Positions 26,129 to 35,744 of a DNA stretch of 64,000 bases are shown here, piece after piece. Below the pieces are notes generated by a model. That model was not told the origin of the DNA and did not search any database. It saw only the letters and a program-made list of their open reading frames with translations. The translations under genes were made by a program, and so were the position numbers. Each line of letters starts with the position of its first letter. Position 1 is the stretch's first letter. The DNA comes from Streptomyces sp. JHA26 (GTDB lineage: Bacteria > Actinomycetota > Actinomycetes > Streptomycetales > Streptomycetaceae), in assembly GCF_002005565.1 (NCBI RefSeq), contig NZ_BDJC01000026.1, positions 1 to 64,000 on the forward strand. The letters run 5' to 3'.

Positions 26129-26587
26129 CTAGACGGTCCAGGCGCCGTCCCGCATGATGTGCCGCTGCTTCAGCTCGCGCTGCCCGTGCCACGCCTGCAC
26201 CGCGAGCGGGCGCACCCGGAACCAGGCGTACGAGGCGCCGTCCTCGCGCGGGTCCCAGCCGGTCTTCGCGAGGAACGCCTCGGCCGCCGCGGCCGGAGCC
26301 TCCCGCAGGCCGAACGTCTCCACCTCGCCGTCGACCAGCACGACGTCCCGGGTGTGCCCGAACGCCAGCCGGGCCCGGCCGCCGTCCCGCAGGTTGCGAC
26401 CGGTCGGGTTGGTGAGCCGCGTGCACAGCCAGGCCGACTCCCCGTCCCAGGCGAACCACAGGGGAACCATGCACGGCAGCCCGGCGGCGTCCGCCGTGGC
26501 CACCCAGACGTCCTCCTCCCGTTCCAGGCGGTCCAACACGTCCTGCTTGCGGCGACCGGGCTCGCGCGGCGGTGCGGTGATCTTCAT
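26129..26587 (-). CDS. Pyridoxamine 5'-phosphate oxidase-family (FMN-binding) protein
   Basis: 152 residues with a split-barrel flavin fold: VWVATADAAGLPCMVPLWFAWDGESAWLCT and NLRDGGRARLAFGHTRDVVLVDGEVE, typical of the PNPOx-like/Ddn-like group that binds FMN or F420. True pyridoxine biosynthesis is unlikely; these small proteins are usually reductases of unknown substrate. It stands alone on the minus strand between an AKR and a VOC gene, with its own start context (ATG, weak RBS). Confidence 0.78.
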   Translation of the reverse strand: MKITAPPREPGRRKQDVLDRLEREEDVWVATADAAGLPCMVPLWFAWDGESAWLCTRLTNPTGRNLRDGGRARLAFGHTRDVVLVDGEVETFGLREAPAAAAEAFLAKTGWDPREDGASYAWFRVRPLAVQAWHGQRELKQRHIMRDGAWTV

Positions 26588-26712
26588 GGCCGTGACGGTA
26601 GTGGACGGGGTCGCGCTCGCACCTCGGGCCCGGAACGTAGGACCGGAGACTGGCGCCGCGACGGGTTTTACGTATAACCTCTCCCGTCAATCACCCGTCC
26701 CGGAAGGTCCCG

Positions 26713-27114
26713 ATGACACGCATCGCCCTGGTCACCCTCGTCGTCGACGACTACGACGAGGCGATCCGCTTCTACACCGAGGCCCTCGGATTCCGGCTCG
26801 CCGAGGACACCCCCCGGCCCGACGGCTCCCGCTGGGTCGTCGTCGAGCCCGGGGGCCCGGGCACTTCGACGCGGGGCACCGCCCTGCTGCTGGCCCGGGC
26901 GAAGGGGGAGGACCAGCGCGCCAGGGTCGGCGACCAGACGGGCGGGCGCGTCGGCTTCTTCCTGCACACCGACGACTTCGCCCGCGACCACGCCCGCATG
27001 ACCGCGGCCGGTGTGACCTTCCTGGAGGAGCCCCGGCACGAGCCCTACGGCTCGGTCGCCGTCTTCCAGGACCTGTACGGCAACCGCTGGGACCTGCTCC
27101 AGCCCGCCGCCTGA
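26713..27114 (+). CDS. VOC-superfamily (glyoxalase-like) protein
   Basis: 133 residues of paired beta-alpha-beta-beta-beta units: MTRIALVTLVVDDYDEAIRFYTEALGF, and GRVGFFLHTDDFARDHARM with VAVFQDLYGNRWDLLQP at the end. The metal-ligand pattern is partial, so it may be a binding protein or an isomerase/dioxygenase. Start ATG with GGAAGG upstream. 44 bases before the adenosine deaminase gene on the same strand; possible shared transcript. Confidence 0.82.
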   Translation: MTRIALVTLVVDDYDEAIRFYTEALGFRLAEDTPRPDGSRWVVVEPGGPGTSTRGTALLLARAKGEDQRARVGDQTGGRVGFFLHTDDFARDHARMTAAGVTFLEEPRHEPYGSVAVFQDLYGNRWDLLQPAA

Positions 27115-27158
27115 CCCGCCCCCCTTTCCGCACAGACCCTGCCGAGGAACCACCGCAC

Positions 27159-28238
27159 ATGTCATCTACGCGCATAGACGCCGACACCCTCCGTCGCCTC
27201 CCCAAGGCGGTGCTGCACGACCACCTCGACGGCGGCCTGCGCCCCGCGACCGTGGTGGAGCTGGCCGAGTCCGTCGGCCACACCCTGCCCACCACCGACC
27301 CCGACGAGCTGGCCGCCTGGTACTACGAGGCCGCCAACTCCGGTGACCTGGTGCGCTACATCGCCACCTTCGAGCACACCCTCGCCGTGATGCAGAACCG
27401 CGAGGGACTGCTGCGCACGGCCGAGGAGTACGTCCTCGACCTCGCCGCCGACGGCGTCGTCTACGGCGAGGTCCGCTACGCCCCCGAGCTGATGACGAAC
27501 GGCGGGCTGAGCCTCGCCGAGGTCGTGGAGACCGTCCAGGAGGGCCTGGCCGCCGGCATGGCCAAGGCCGCGGCGGCGGGGACGCCGGTCCGCGTCGGGA
27601 CCCTGCTGTGCGGCATGCGGATGTTCGACCGCACCCGCGCGACCGCCGACCTCGCGGTCGCCTTCCGGGACGCGGGCGTCGTCGGCTTCGACATCGCCGG
27701 GGCCGAGGACGGCTTCCCGCCCGCCGACCACCTCGACGCCTTCGAGCACCTGCGCCGCGAGAACGTGCCCTTCACCATCCACGCCGGCGAGGCCCACGGG
27801 CTGCCCAGCATCCACCAGGCCCTCCAGGTGTGCGGCGCCCAGCGCATCGGTCACGGGGTGCGCATCACCGACGACATCCCCGACCTCGCGGCGGGCAAGC
27901 TCGGCCGCCTCGCCTCCTGGGTCCGCGACCGCCGCATCGCCCTGGAGATGTGCCCGACCTCCAACCTCCAGACCGGCGCCGCCCCCTCCATCGCCGAGCA
28001 CCCGATCACGGCGCTCAAGGACCTCGGCTTCCGCGTCACCCTCAACACCGACAACCGTCTGGTGTCGGGCACGACGATGACCCGCGAGATGTCCCTCCTC
28101 GTCGAGCAGGCGGGCTGGACGGTCGCGGACCTGCGCACGGTCACGGTGAACGCCCTCAAGAGCGCCTTCATCCCCTTCGACGAGCGCAAGGCCCTGATCG
28201 AGGACGTCGTCCTGCCGGGTTACGCCGCGGCGCTCTGA
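27159..28238 (+). CDS. add: Adenosine deaminase
   Basis: 359 residues. Zinc and catalytic motifs: VLHDHLDGG (first two histidines, H20 and H22), TIHAGEAHG (His/Glu), ALEMCPTSN and RVTLNTDNRLVSGT near the end (Asp pair region, here D-N as in many actinobacterial enzymes). It converts adenosine and deoxyadenosine to inosine forms for purine salvage in the cytoplasm. Start ATG 27159; the long upstream open frame is not part of it. Its last 19 bases overlap the oppositely transcribed DinB-like gene. Confidence 0.92.
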   Translation: MSSTRIDADTLRRLPKAVLHDHLDGGLRPATVVELAESVGHTLPTTDPDELAAWYYEAANSGDLVRYIATFEHTLAVMQNREGLLRTAEEYVLDLAADGVVYGEVRYAPELMTNGGLSLAEVVETVQEGLAAGMAKAAAAGTPVRVGTLLCGMRMFDRTRATADLAVAFRDAGVVGFDIAGAEDGFPPADHLDAFEHLRRENVPFTIHAGEAHGLPSIHQALQVCGAQRIGHGVRITDDIPDLAAGKLGRLASWVRDRRIALEMCPTSNLQTGAAPSIAEHPITALKDLGFRVTLNTDNRLVSGTTMTREMSLLVEQAGWTVADLRTVTVNALKSAFIPFDERKALIEDVVLPGYAAAL

Positions 28239-28735
28239 ACGAGCCCGCGCACATAGGCGGCCTGTCCGACGTGCTGGAGATCGTCGGACAGGACGCTGAC
28301 CAGCCGCACGCCCAGCGTGACCGGCGGATCCCAGTTCTCGTCCACGATCCGCTCCAGGTCCCCCGCGGTCAGGGAACGCAGGGCGCCGAGCGTCTGCTCG
28401 TGGACGGCGTCGTAGTAGCCGGTCAGCAGGTCGGCCGAGTCGACCCGCACCTCGGCGACCTTCGCCGGACCGTGACCGTACCCGGTGTCGCGGCGGGGCA
28501 GGTCCAGCCCGAAGCGCTTCTCCCAATCCCGGGCCAGCCACACCTGGTCGAGCCCGAAGGCGTCCGCGACGTGGTCGTCCTGCACCCGGGTGAGGTGCCA
28601 GACCAGCCAGGCGACGGAGTTGGCGTCGTCGGCGGGACGGGTGTTCAGGCCGTCGGGCCCCAGGCCCTCGACGGCGGCGTGGACTTCTTCCTGGATGCGG
28701 CCGTAGCCCTCGATGAGGATGTCCTTCGCATGCAT
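28220..28735 (-). CDS. DinB/DUF664-family protein
   Basis: 171 residues of the four-helix DinB-like bundle (mycothiol-dependent transferase fold). The metal histidines fit SVAWLVWHLTRVQDDH (two) and LSDDLQHVGQAAYVRGL near the end. Related proteins use a thiol cofactor such as mycothiol or serve detoxification; the substrate is unknown. The 3' ends of this gene and add overlap by 19 bases, so both stop codons lie in each other's coding strand. Confidence 0.82.
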   Translation of the reverse strand: MHAKDILIEGYGRIQEEVHAAVEGLGPDGLNTRPADDANSVAWLVWHLTRVQDDHVADAFGLDQVWLARDWEKRFGLDLPRRDTGYGHGPAKVAEVRVDSADLLTGYYDAVHEQTLGALRSLTAGDLERIVDENWDPPVTLGVRLVSVLSDDLQHVGQAAYVRGLVQSAAA

Positions 28736-28760
28736 GGGTCCACCCTCGCGCAGTCCGCCC

Positions 28761-29645
28761 TCACGCGCCCCCCGTTTCCAGCAGCCCCATCAGCGCCCGC
28801 GCCGCGGGGCTGGTGGCCTCGGCGGGCGGCAGCAGGGCGATGGTCTCGTAGGCCGTCTCGTCGCCGTCCCCCAGCGGCAGCGAGGTGAGCGAGGCCCGCT
28901 TGTGCCGGAAGTGGCGCGGCACGACCGCGATGCCCAGGTTCTCGTCGAGCAGGTCGAGCAGCCCGTGGACGTCGTTGACCTCCAGCGCGACGGTCCGCCG
29001 CACGCCGGCCGCGGCGAAGGCCGCGTCGGTGACGCGGCGCGGGCCCCAGTCCGGGTGGAAGTCGACGAAGACCTCGTCGGCGAGATCGTGCGGGCTCAGC
29101 GCCGCGCCGCCGCGCGCCAGACGGTGGCCGGGGTGGCACAGGACGGTCATCGGCTCGCCCGCCAGCGAGACCGATCGCAGCTGGTCCGTGTCCGCCTGCG
29201 TCCGGTAGGCGAAGGCGAGGTCCAGCCGCCCGGCCGCGACCTCCTCCGCCAGCTCCCCGGAACCCGCCTGCCGCAGCCGGATCTCCACGTCCGGATGCCG
29301 GCGCCGGAACGCGGCCAGCAGCCCCGCCACCGGCACCCCGGCGATGCACTGCTCGGTGCCCAGCGACAGGGTCCCGCGCAGCACCCCCTGCACCGCGGCG
29401 ACCGCCTCGTGCGCCGACCGCACCTGTGCCAGGACGCGCCGGGCCTCGCCCAGCAGCGCCCGTCCGGCCTCGGTCAGCGTCACGCGGCGCGTCGTGCGCA
29501 CGAACAGCGGCGCCCGCAGCTCCCGCTCCAGGGCCCGGATGGACGCGGACAGGCCGGACTGGGACACCAGCAGCCGTTCCGCCGCCCGGGTGAAGTGCTG
29601 GTCCTCGGCGACCGCCACGAAGTGCTGGAGATGACGCAGTTCCAT
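28761..29645 (-). CDS. LysR-family transcriptional regulator
   Basis: 294 residues. Winged HTH at the N-terminus (MELRHLQHFVAVAEDQHFTRAAERLLVSQSGLSASIRALERELRAPLF described by its key MELRHL...SQSGLS pattern) and an effector domain with HPGHRLARGG and PDWGPRRV. Divergent from the AKR gene at 29773, with a 127-base shared region, so it most likely controls that gene. Start ATG 29645; the seven-residue upstream extension is not conserved. Confidence 0.87.
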   Translation of the reverse strand: MELRHLQHFVAVAEDQHFTRAAERLLVSQSGLSASIRALERELRAPLFVRTTRRVTLTEAGRALLGEARRVLAQVRSAHEAVAAVQGVLRGTLSLGTEQCIAGVPVAGLLAAFRRRHPDVEIRLRQAGSGELAEEVAAGRLDLAFAYRTQADTDQLRSVSLAGEPMTVLCHPGHRLARGGAALSPHDLADEVFVDFHPDWGPRRVTDAAFAAAGVRRTVALEVNDVHGLLDLLDENLGIAVVPRHFRHKRASLTSLPLGDGDETAYETIALLPPAEATSPAARALMGLLETGGA

Positions 29646-29772
29646 GACTGAGAAGCGTAGGCGCACAATCCCATCGGATTCTTCTGTTGGACCACTGCAC
29701 GCAGGTCACGGCAGAGTGGGACACGGTTCCGCACACACCCGCACCCCGGGTGCCAACCCCACTGGAGTCGCG

Positions 29773-30765
<993 letters not shown>

Positions 30766-31122
30766 GACGCCCGTTCGCCACGGTCGCGTTCCGGTCCGAT
30801 TCGGCCCGCCCCGCCGCCCGGACCGGGACCGCGGCGCCCTCCTCGTCCCGCGCCTCCCCTCCGCCACCCCGAGCCCGGGGCGGCGGAGGGGAGGCGTCCT
30901 CGTGACGGCGGACCGGTCCGCTCGTCGTGTTTTCGGCCAACAGCCGCCGTGAATATGCCAGGAGACTGGCCGGAAATTCATGGTGACAGTGGTTCAGCAG
31001 TGAACATACTCACCTCTAGGGCGTCTCACACCACGCGACAGCGTCCTCACGCACAGCACACACGAGCCGCACGGACGTCATGCCCGGCCGGCGGACGGGC
31101 CGGGCGACGGGGGAGGGGAGCA
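30766..31122. other. Intergenic region with hairpin
   Basis: 357 bases without a gene. It holds the long hairpin at 30851-30896 and, after about 30950, a more AT-rich stretch that probably carries the promoter of the next gene. Confidence 0.6.
30851..30896 (+). terminator. Strong hairpin after the YghZ-type AKR gene
   Basis: CGCCTCCCCTCCGCC (30851-30865) pairs perfectly with GGCGGAGGGGAGGCG (30882-30896); the 16-base loop itself has a CCCC...GGGG dyad. Confidence 0.8.
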
Positions 31123-31533
31123 GTGCACGACGAGTTCCTGTGCCATGTCACCGCCTACGGCGTCTGCGACGGTCGGCGCGTCGGCGTACCCCTGGGCACC
31201 TACCGGGCTCCCACGCTCGCCCTGGCCCTGTGGTGGCTGCGCGACCGCGCGTCCTGGATCGCCGAGCGCCTGGACCCGCAGCCCGACTCCCCCCACTTAC
31301 CGCGCGGCGCCCTGACCCCGGTCGCCGACGACGCTCCCGACGTGCCGCGCGTCCTGCGCGTGTGGTGCGCGGACGTCGTCCAGCAGGAGCTGGTCGCCGA
31401 CGAGCTGGCCGCAGGGCGCCTGGTGCGCATCGCCACCAGCGACGACACCACCGAGTACGAACTGCTGGCCGAGTCCGTCGACGCCCTGCGCATGCAGCGT
31501 GCCGCCCCGCCGCTGGTCGTCCCCGTCGCCTGA
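31123..31533 (+). CDS. Conserved hypothetical protein, 136 aa
   Basis: 136 residues from a GTG with GGGAGGGGAG a few bases upstream. Begins MHDEFLCHVTAYGVCDGRRVGVPLGTYRAP; a central Trp-rich helix LALALWWLRDRASWIAERL; no membrane span, signal or known domain that I recognise. The in-frame extension to 30949 lacks coding character. A cytoplasmic protein of unknown role. Confidence 0.7.
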   Translation: MHDEFLCHVTAYGVCDGRRVGVPLGTYRAPTLALALWWLRDRASWIAERLDPQPDSPHLPRGALTPVADDAPDVPRVLRVWCADVVQQELVADELAAGRLVRIATSDDTTEYELLAESVDALRMQRAAPPLVVPVA

Positions 31534-31555
31534 GCCCGCGTACGGCGGCAGAGCC

Positions 31556-32833
31556 CTAGACCGGACGCCCCCGGGCCGCGCCACCACTGCCGCGCACCCC
31601 TCGCACGAGCAGCGCGCCGAGGAACCCGGCGACCAGACCCCACAGCAGGGCGAGGCCGACCGCGCCCCACAGCCGCGCGCGCAGGAACAGCCGCCCGGAC
31701 AGCCCTCCGCCCAGGTCCCCGATGCCGAGCACCGACAGGCCGTAGTACGCGGAGATCCGGCCCACCGCGCAGATCATGAGCACCGTGAGCGCCAGCGCGA
31801 CCGCCATGTGCACGGCGTGCCGCCAGGCCGGCGTCCCGGCCGGGGACCGGGCCGCCGCCAGGCACCCGGCGGCCGGCAGCAGCACCACGGCCGCGACCAG
31901 GAGCCACCACATCCGCCCGTCCCGCTCGGTGAGCGTGCCCAGATCCACCGTGGAGACGTCCGGTGTGCGCAGCACCTCGTCGAGCACCTGCGGCATCGGC
32001 AGCCCGAACGGCCCCTCCACCCGCCCGTTCCAGGCGGCGCCGAGGCCGATGGTGAGCGCGGGCCACGCCAGGTTCGGCAGACCGAGCAGCAGCACGGCGA
32101 AGGTGTCCGCCGGGTGCCCCCGCGTCCCGGTGACGACCAGGCCCACGACGACACCGGCGACCACGTACGCGAGCAGCAGCGTCACCATCGCGTACGCCAC
32201 CGGCCGCACCGACGCCCGAAAGCGCGACAGCCGGCCCGGCAGCGGCGTCCCGCGCGACACCAGCAGGGCCAGCACCAGCACACCCGCCAGCCACAGCAGT
32301 CCGAACAGCACGGTCAGCGGCACGTCCGTGGTGAAGCCGATCCGCGGTGTGATGCCGAACAGGTCCCCGAGGTCGTCGAGCACGCCCTCCCCGAGCGACA
32401 CCTCGAAGGTCTGCCGCGAGGCGAGGGCCAGCCCGACCAGGGCGAGCAGCCACGGCACGGCGATGCGGCCGGCCCAGCCGGCCAGCTCCCCGGCGCCGGC
32501 GGCCGCCCGGTGGCGCAGCGGACGCAGGAACCCCGCGGCGATCACCAGCGCCCCGGCCAGGGTGACGGACAGCGGCATCACGGTCAGCCCCGCGTCGGTG
32601 CCGGCGAGCCCGCCGACGTCCCCGGAAAGCTCCAGCGAACCGCCCGCGGCGGCGACGACCGTCGCCGTGACGACCCGGGGGAAGGCGTTGTCGGGCAGGT
32701 CCGCCGCGCCGGCCGCCCACAGCCCGAACGCGGCCACGGCTCCCATGGCGACCAGCCCGGCCAGCACCGTGGCGAGGGCCTGAGCCCAGCCGGGGCGGGC
32801 CGCCGCCGGACCGGAGGGGGTTCGTGAGCTCAC
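31556..32833 (-). CDS. Multi-pass membrane protein, streptophobe-like
   Basis: 425 residues with about ten hydrophobic spans (for example ALATVLAGLVAMGAVAAFGLWAAG, MVTLLLAYVVAGVVVGLVV and LWGAVGLALLWGLVAGFLGALLV). Sequence and length resemble the streptophobe family common in Streptomyces, whose role is unknown. No transporter or catalytic motif is visible. It stands between a convergent hypothetical gene (23-base gap) and the PRC-barrel pair on the same strand. Confidence 0.7.
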   Translation of the reverse strand: MSSRTPSGPAAARPGWAQALATVLAGLVAMGAVAAFGLWAAGAADLPDNAFPRVVTATVVAAAGGSLELSGDVGGLAGTDAGLTVMPLSVTLAGALVIAAGFLRPLRHRAAAGAGELAGWAGRIAVPWLLALVGLALASRQTFEVSLGEGVLDDLGDLFGITPRIGFTTDVPLTVLFGLLWLAGVLVLALLVSRGTPLPGRLSRFRASVRPVAYAMVTLLLAYVVAGVVVGLVVTGTRGHPADTFAVLLLGLPNLAWPALTIGLGAAWNGRVEGPFGLPMPQVLDEVLRTPDVSTVDLGTLTERDGRMWWLLVAAVVLLPAAGCLAAARSPAGTPAWRHAVHMAVALALTVLMICAVGRISAYYGLSVLGIGDLGGGLSGRLFLRARLWGAVGLALLWGLVAGFLGALLVRGVRGSGGAARGRPV

Positions 32834-32913
32834 GCGACCACGCTAAGCAGCATCCGCGCGCCGCGCCCTCCCGGCGGGTCCGTCCGCGTCGGCCCGCATC
32901 CGGCCGTCCGGGC

Positions 32914-33327
32914 TCAGCCCGCCCGGACGACGAGCGCGTGGTCGCCGAGGCCCGTCATGCGGCCGGCCGGCAGCTCGCCCCGCGTGGTGAACAGCGCCAG
33001 GACGCGGCCGCTGTGCGGATCGAACGCCACGTCCAGCACCGTGCCGTGCTCGACGCCCGCCTCGGTCAGGACCCGACGGCCCAGCAGGTCGTGACCGGGC
33101 GGCACCACGTCCGGTGCGGTCCCCGGACCCACCCGGAGCGCCCCGGGGCCGAGCGACCGCACCGCCTCCCAGGGCAGCACGGTCTCCCCGCGCAGGCGGC
33201 CGGCGCGGTACCGGACGTGGCTGACCACGCCGGAGGAGGCGTCGACCGTCAGGGACGTCACGGCGCCCAGCCTGCGGTCCCCGTCCTGATCCAGCACGGG
33301 CAGGCCCCGCACCTCGGAGAACAGCAT
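32914..33327 (-). CDS. PRC-barrel domain protein (second of pair)
   Basis: 137 residues with two PRC-barrel-like repeats: MLFSEVRGLPVLDQDGDRRLGAVTSLTVD and GHDLLGRRVLTEAGVEHGTVLDVAFD. PRC barrels are small beta folds found in ribosome maturation and photosynthetic proteins; here the role is unknown. Its ATG (33327) shares the A of the upstream TGA stop (TGATG), so translation is probably coupled to the partner gene. A GTG one codon earlier would give a 4-base GTGA overlap. Confidence 0.82.
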   Translation of the reverse strand: MLFSEVRGLPVLDQDGDRRLGAVTSLTVDASSGVVSHVRYRAGRLRGETVLPWEAVRSLGPGALRVGPGTAPDVVPPGHDLLGRRVLTEAGVEHGTVLDVAFDPHSGRVLALFTTRGELPAGRMTGLGDHALVVRAG

Positions 33328-33911
33328 CACGACAGCGAGCCCCTCCAGCTGCCGGGCACACCGCCGAGCAGGGCCGTGAAACCCGACAGGTCGTCGGCCA
33401 CGTGCCGCACGGCGTCCAGGGGGAGGACGAGCGCCCGGCCGGCGACCGTCAGCGTCTGTCCCCGCGCCACGTACACCTTGCGCCGGTGACGGGCCGGGCC
33501 GGGCGCGAACCGCCTGCTCGCCGCCACCCGGAAGCCGACGACACGCCCGCCGGTGCCGCCCTCCACCACGACGTCGAGCACGGTGCCGACCTCGGTGCCC
33601 GCGTCCGTCACCACGTTCGCCCCCAGCAGCCGGCCCCGCAGCGTCTCCCGGTGCACCGTCAGCAGTGCGGTGCTCACCAGGCCGCGCCGGTCGCGGACCA
33701 TCACCGCGTCGTGGCCGAGCGCGTGCACCGCCGACCAGGGAAGTCCTTCCTTCATCGGCCCGGACCACAGCCCCCGGCCGCTGAGCGTGAAACCGGTGAT
33801 CCGCCCGGCCGCGGAGTCGAAGACGGTGTCCTTGACGTGGGCGACGGCGTCCCCGCCCAGGGTGACCACCGGCCGGGTGGTGAGACTGCGCGCACCCATC
33901 AGTTCGTTCAT
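33327..33911 (-). CDS. PRC-barrel domain protein (first of pair)
   Basis: 194 residues with two PRC-like barrels: LTTRPVVTLGGDAVAHVKDTVFDSAAGRITGF and LLGANVVTDAGTEVGTVLDVVVEGGTGGRVVGF. Start ATG with AAGGGTGTG upstream (weak). The two adjacent proteins share fold and layout and were probably made by duplication. Their link to the neighbouring anti-sigma/sigL genes is only positional. Confidence 0.82.
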   Translation of the reverse strand: MNELMGARSLTTRPVVTLGGDAVAHVKDTVFDSAAGRITGFTLSGRGLWSGPMKEGLPWSAVHALGHDAVMVRDRRGLVSTALLTVHRETLRGRLLGANVVTDAGTEVGTVLDVVVEGGTGGRVVGFRVAASRRFAPGPARHRRKVYVARGQTLTVAGRALVLPLDAVRHVADDLSGFTALLGGVPGSWRGSLS

Positions 33912-33981
33912 CGCACACCCTTCCCGCCCCCTCCGGGTTCCCCGGCCGGCTGTGACGATGCCCGCACTCCGGGAAGAGGGG

Positions 33982-34006
33982 GACTGCGGGGCCGGTCGCG
34001 GGGTAC
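33982..34006 (+). promoter_or_regulatory. Putative SigB-family promoter for the anti-sigma gene
   Basis: GACT at 33982-33985, 15 bases, then GGGTAC at 34001-34006; start codon about 52 bases downstream. Fits GNNT-N14-16-GGGTAY. Confidence 0.45.
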
Positions 34007-34057
34007 GAGGGCTGGTGCAGTAGCGTCCGGCCAGTCCGGCTTCCGAGAGAGAAACGC

Positions 34058-34513
34058 ATGATCGAACACCTGGACGGGGCAGTGATACCGACTGGCTTCG
34101 ACGTACCCGTGGAACCGCTGAGGCGGGCGGCGCACTACTCCGGCGAGCCCGGATGCATCGCGCAGGCGCGGCAGCTGGCCTCGCTCTTCCTCGACCAGCT
34201 CAGGACCGAGTGGTGCGCCACGGTCGGCCGGCGGTCCGACGGCGCGGTGCTCCTGGTGGTGAGCGAACTGGTCACCAACGCCGACCGGCACAGCCAGGGG
34301 CCGTACATCCTGGAGCTGGAGGGCACGGAGACCACGGTGACGGTGACCGTCTACGACAGCAGCGGTACGGTGCCCCGGCGTTTCCCCCGCGATCCCGAAC
34401 GCGTCGGGCGGCACGGGCTCGAGATCGTCCACGCCCTCGCCGAGACGCTCGTCGTCGAGCGGGTGCCGGTCGGCAAGCGCGTGCGCGCGGTGGTGCGGCT
34501 CACCGACGAATGA
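34058..34513 (+). CDS. Anti-sigma factor-type ATP-binding protein (RsbW-like)
   Basis: 151 residues with a GHKL ATPase domain: the N box in VVSELVTNADRHSQG, G1-like VTVYDSSGTVP and G2-like GRHGLEIVHALAETLVV. These are serine kinases/anti-sigma factors that bind SigB-family sigma factors. It is convergent with, and only 66 bases from, the sigL gene, which makes SigL its likely target. A SigB-type promoter motif precedes it. The actual partner is not proven. Confidence 0.82.
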   Translation: MIEHLDGAVIPTGFDVPVEPLRRAAHYSGEPGCIAQARQLASLFLDQLRTEWCATVGRRSDGAVLLVVSELVTNADRHSQGPYILELEGTETTVTVTVYDSSGTVPRRFPRDPERVGRHGLEIVHALAETLVVERVPVGKRVRAVVRLTDE

Positions 34514-34535
34514 CCGGCGCGTCGGGGAAACGGAC

Positions 34536-34565
34536 CGCCCCGGGGCCGTGAGGAACCCCGGGGCG
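34536..34565. terminator. Bidirectional hairpin between anti-sigma gene and sigL
   Basis: CGCCCCGGGG (34536-34545) pairs with CCCCGGGGCG (34556-34565) over a 10-base loop. Confidence 0.8.
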
Positions 34566-34579
34566 CGTCGTCGTCGGTG

Positions 34580-35467
34580 TCAGGCGCAGCCCAGCTCGCC
34601 CAGCATGCCCTCGCGCAGCCGGGTGATGATCCGCTTGATCAGCCGGGACACGTGCATCTGCGAGCAGCCGAGCTGTTCGCCGATCTCCGCCTGGGTGGCC
34701 TCCTCCACGAACCGCATGTGGATGATCCGCCGGTCGCGCTCGCTGAGCTCGGCCATCAGCGGGGCGAGCGCATGGAAGTCCTCGACGAGCCGCAGCCCCT
34801 CCTCCTCGACCCCGATGAAGTCGGCCAGCACCGACTCGCCGCTCTCGGCGCCGTCCCCGGTCAGCGCGGCGTCCAGCGAGGAGGAGTTGTAGCCGTTGGA
34901 CGCGATCTGGCCCTCGACCACCTCCTTCTCGCTGATGTTCATCAGCGTGGCGAGCTCGGCGACGGTGGGCTCACGGTCCAGTCGGCTGGACAGCTCCTCG
35001 CGGGCCTTGGCCAGCTCCACGCGCAGCTCCTGCAGCCGCCGCGGCACGTGCACCGCCCAGGTGGTGTCACGGAAGAAGCGCTTGATCTCGCCGACGATGT
35101 ACGGCAGCGCGAAGGAGGTGAACTCGACCTCGCGCGACAGCTCGAACCGGTCGATGGCCTTGATCAGGCCGATCATGCCGGTCTGGACGATGTCCTCCAT
35201 GTCGTCGCCACGGCCGCGGAACCGGCCGGCGGCGAACCGCACGAGCGACATGTTCATCTCGATCAGCGTGTTGCGCGCGTACTGGTACTCGTGCGTGCCC
35301 TCTTCGAGCTCCGTCAGGCGCTGGAAGAACTGACGGGACAGCTGCCGCGCGTCCCGCGGGGCCACGGCGCTCGGGTCCACGACGTCCGGCAGTGACCCGT
35401 CGTCCGTCCCGCTCCCGGTGGTCTCCCCGACGACCTGCGCTTCCGGCCGGATCACGGCGGTCTTCAT
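34580..35467 (-). CDS. sigL: RNA polymerase sigma factor, SigB/SigF family (SigL)
   Basis: 295 residues without the sigma-70 region 1.1. Region 2 is clear (DDMEDIVQTGMIGLIKAIDRFELSREVEFTSFALPYIVGEIKRFFRD), followed by region 3 (VPRRLQELRVELAKAREEL) and region 4 with HTH (RFVEEATQAEIGEQLGCSQMHVSRLIKRI). This belongs to the general-stress/developmental group of nine paralogues in S. coelicolor; its position next to popR and the clpP genes identifies it as SigL. The ATG at 35467 is preferred (GGGAGA upstream). A GCGT-N15-GGGTAT promoter lies just upstream, suggesting autoregulation or control by a sister sigma factor. Confidence 0.85.
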   Translation of the reverse strand: MKTAVIRPEAQVVGETTGSGTDDGSLPDVVDPSAVAPRDARQLSRQFFQRLTELEEGTHEYQYARNTLIEMNMSLVRFAAGRFRGRGDDMEDIVQTGMIGLIKAIDRFELSREVEFTSFALPYIVGEIKRFFRDTTWAVHVPRRLQELRVELAKAREELSSRLDREPTVAELATLMNISEKEVVEGQIASNGYNSSSLDAALTGDGAESGESVLADFIGVEEEGLRLVEDFHALAPLMAELSERDRRIIHMRFVEEATQAEIGEQLGCSQMHVSRLIKRIITRLREGMLGELGCA

Positions 35468-35524
35468 TGCCTCTCCCACGAGCGTCACGGTTTGGGCGTC
35501 TCCCCAGGTTCTTCCCGCTGCCGG

Positions 35525-35549
35525 ATACCCGGGTCAGGCGTGTTCACGC
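35525..35549 (-). promoter_or_regulatory. Putative SigB-family promoter of sigL
   Basis: On the minus strand GCGT (35549-35546), 15 bases, GGGTAT (35530-35525); the start codon is about 58 bases downstream. The -35 part overlaps one arm of the inverted repeat at 35543-35574. Confidence 0.5.
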
Positions 35550-35574
35550 CCCCCGGTTTTCCGGATGGCGTGAA
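35543..35574. repeat. Inverted repeat upstream of sigL
   Basis: TTCACGCC (35543-35550) and GGCGTGAA (35567-35574) flank a CCGG-TTTT-CCGG core. It may be an operator overlapping the sigL promoter or a hairpin in the sigL leader region. Confidence 0.45.
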
Positions 35575-35744
35575 AGCGGCGACCACGGCGTCGTCGCGGG
35601 ATGTCGGCTGTCCTTCCAGGCTATGCCCGCGAGCGGCCGGAGGCACCCGGGCGCGCCGGATGCGGAGGATCGCCCTCCGGTGATTTCCCTGTGGGCGGAA
35701 CGCCGCGCCCTTCCCCCCGGCCACCGGGCTCCTAGGCTGTGGAC

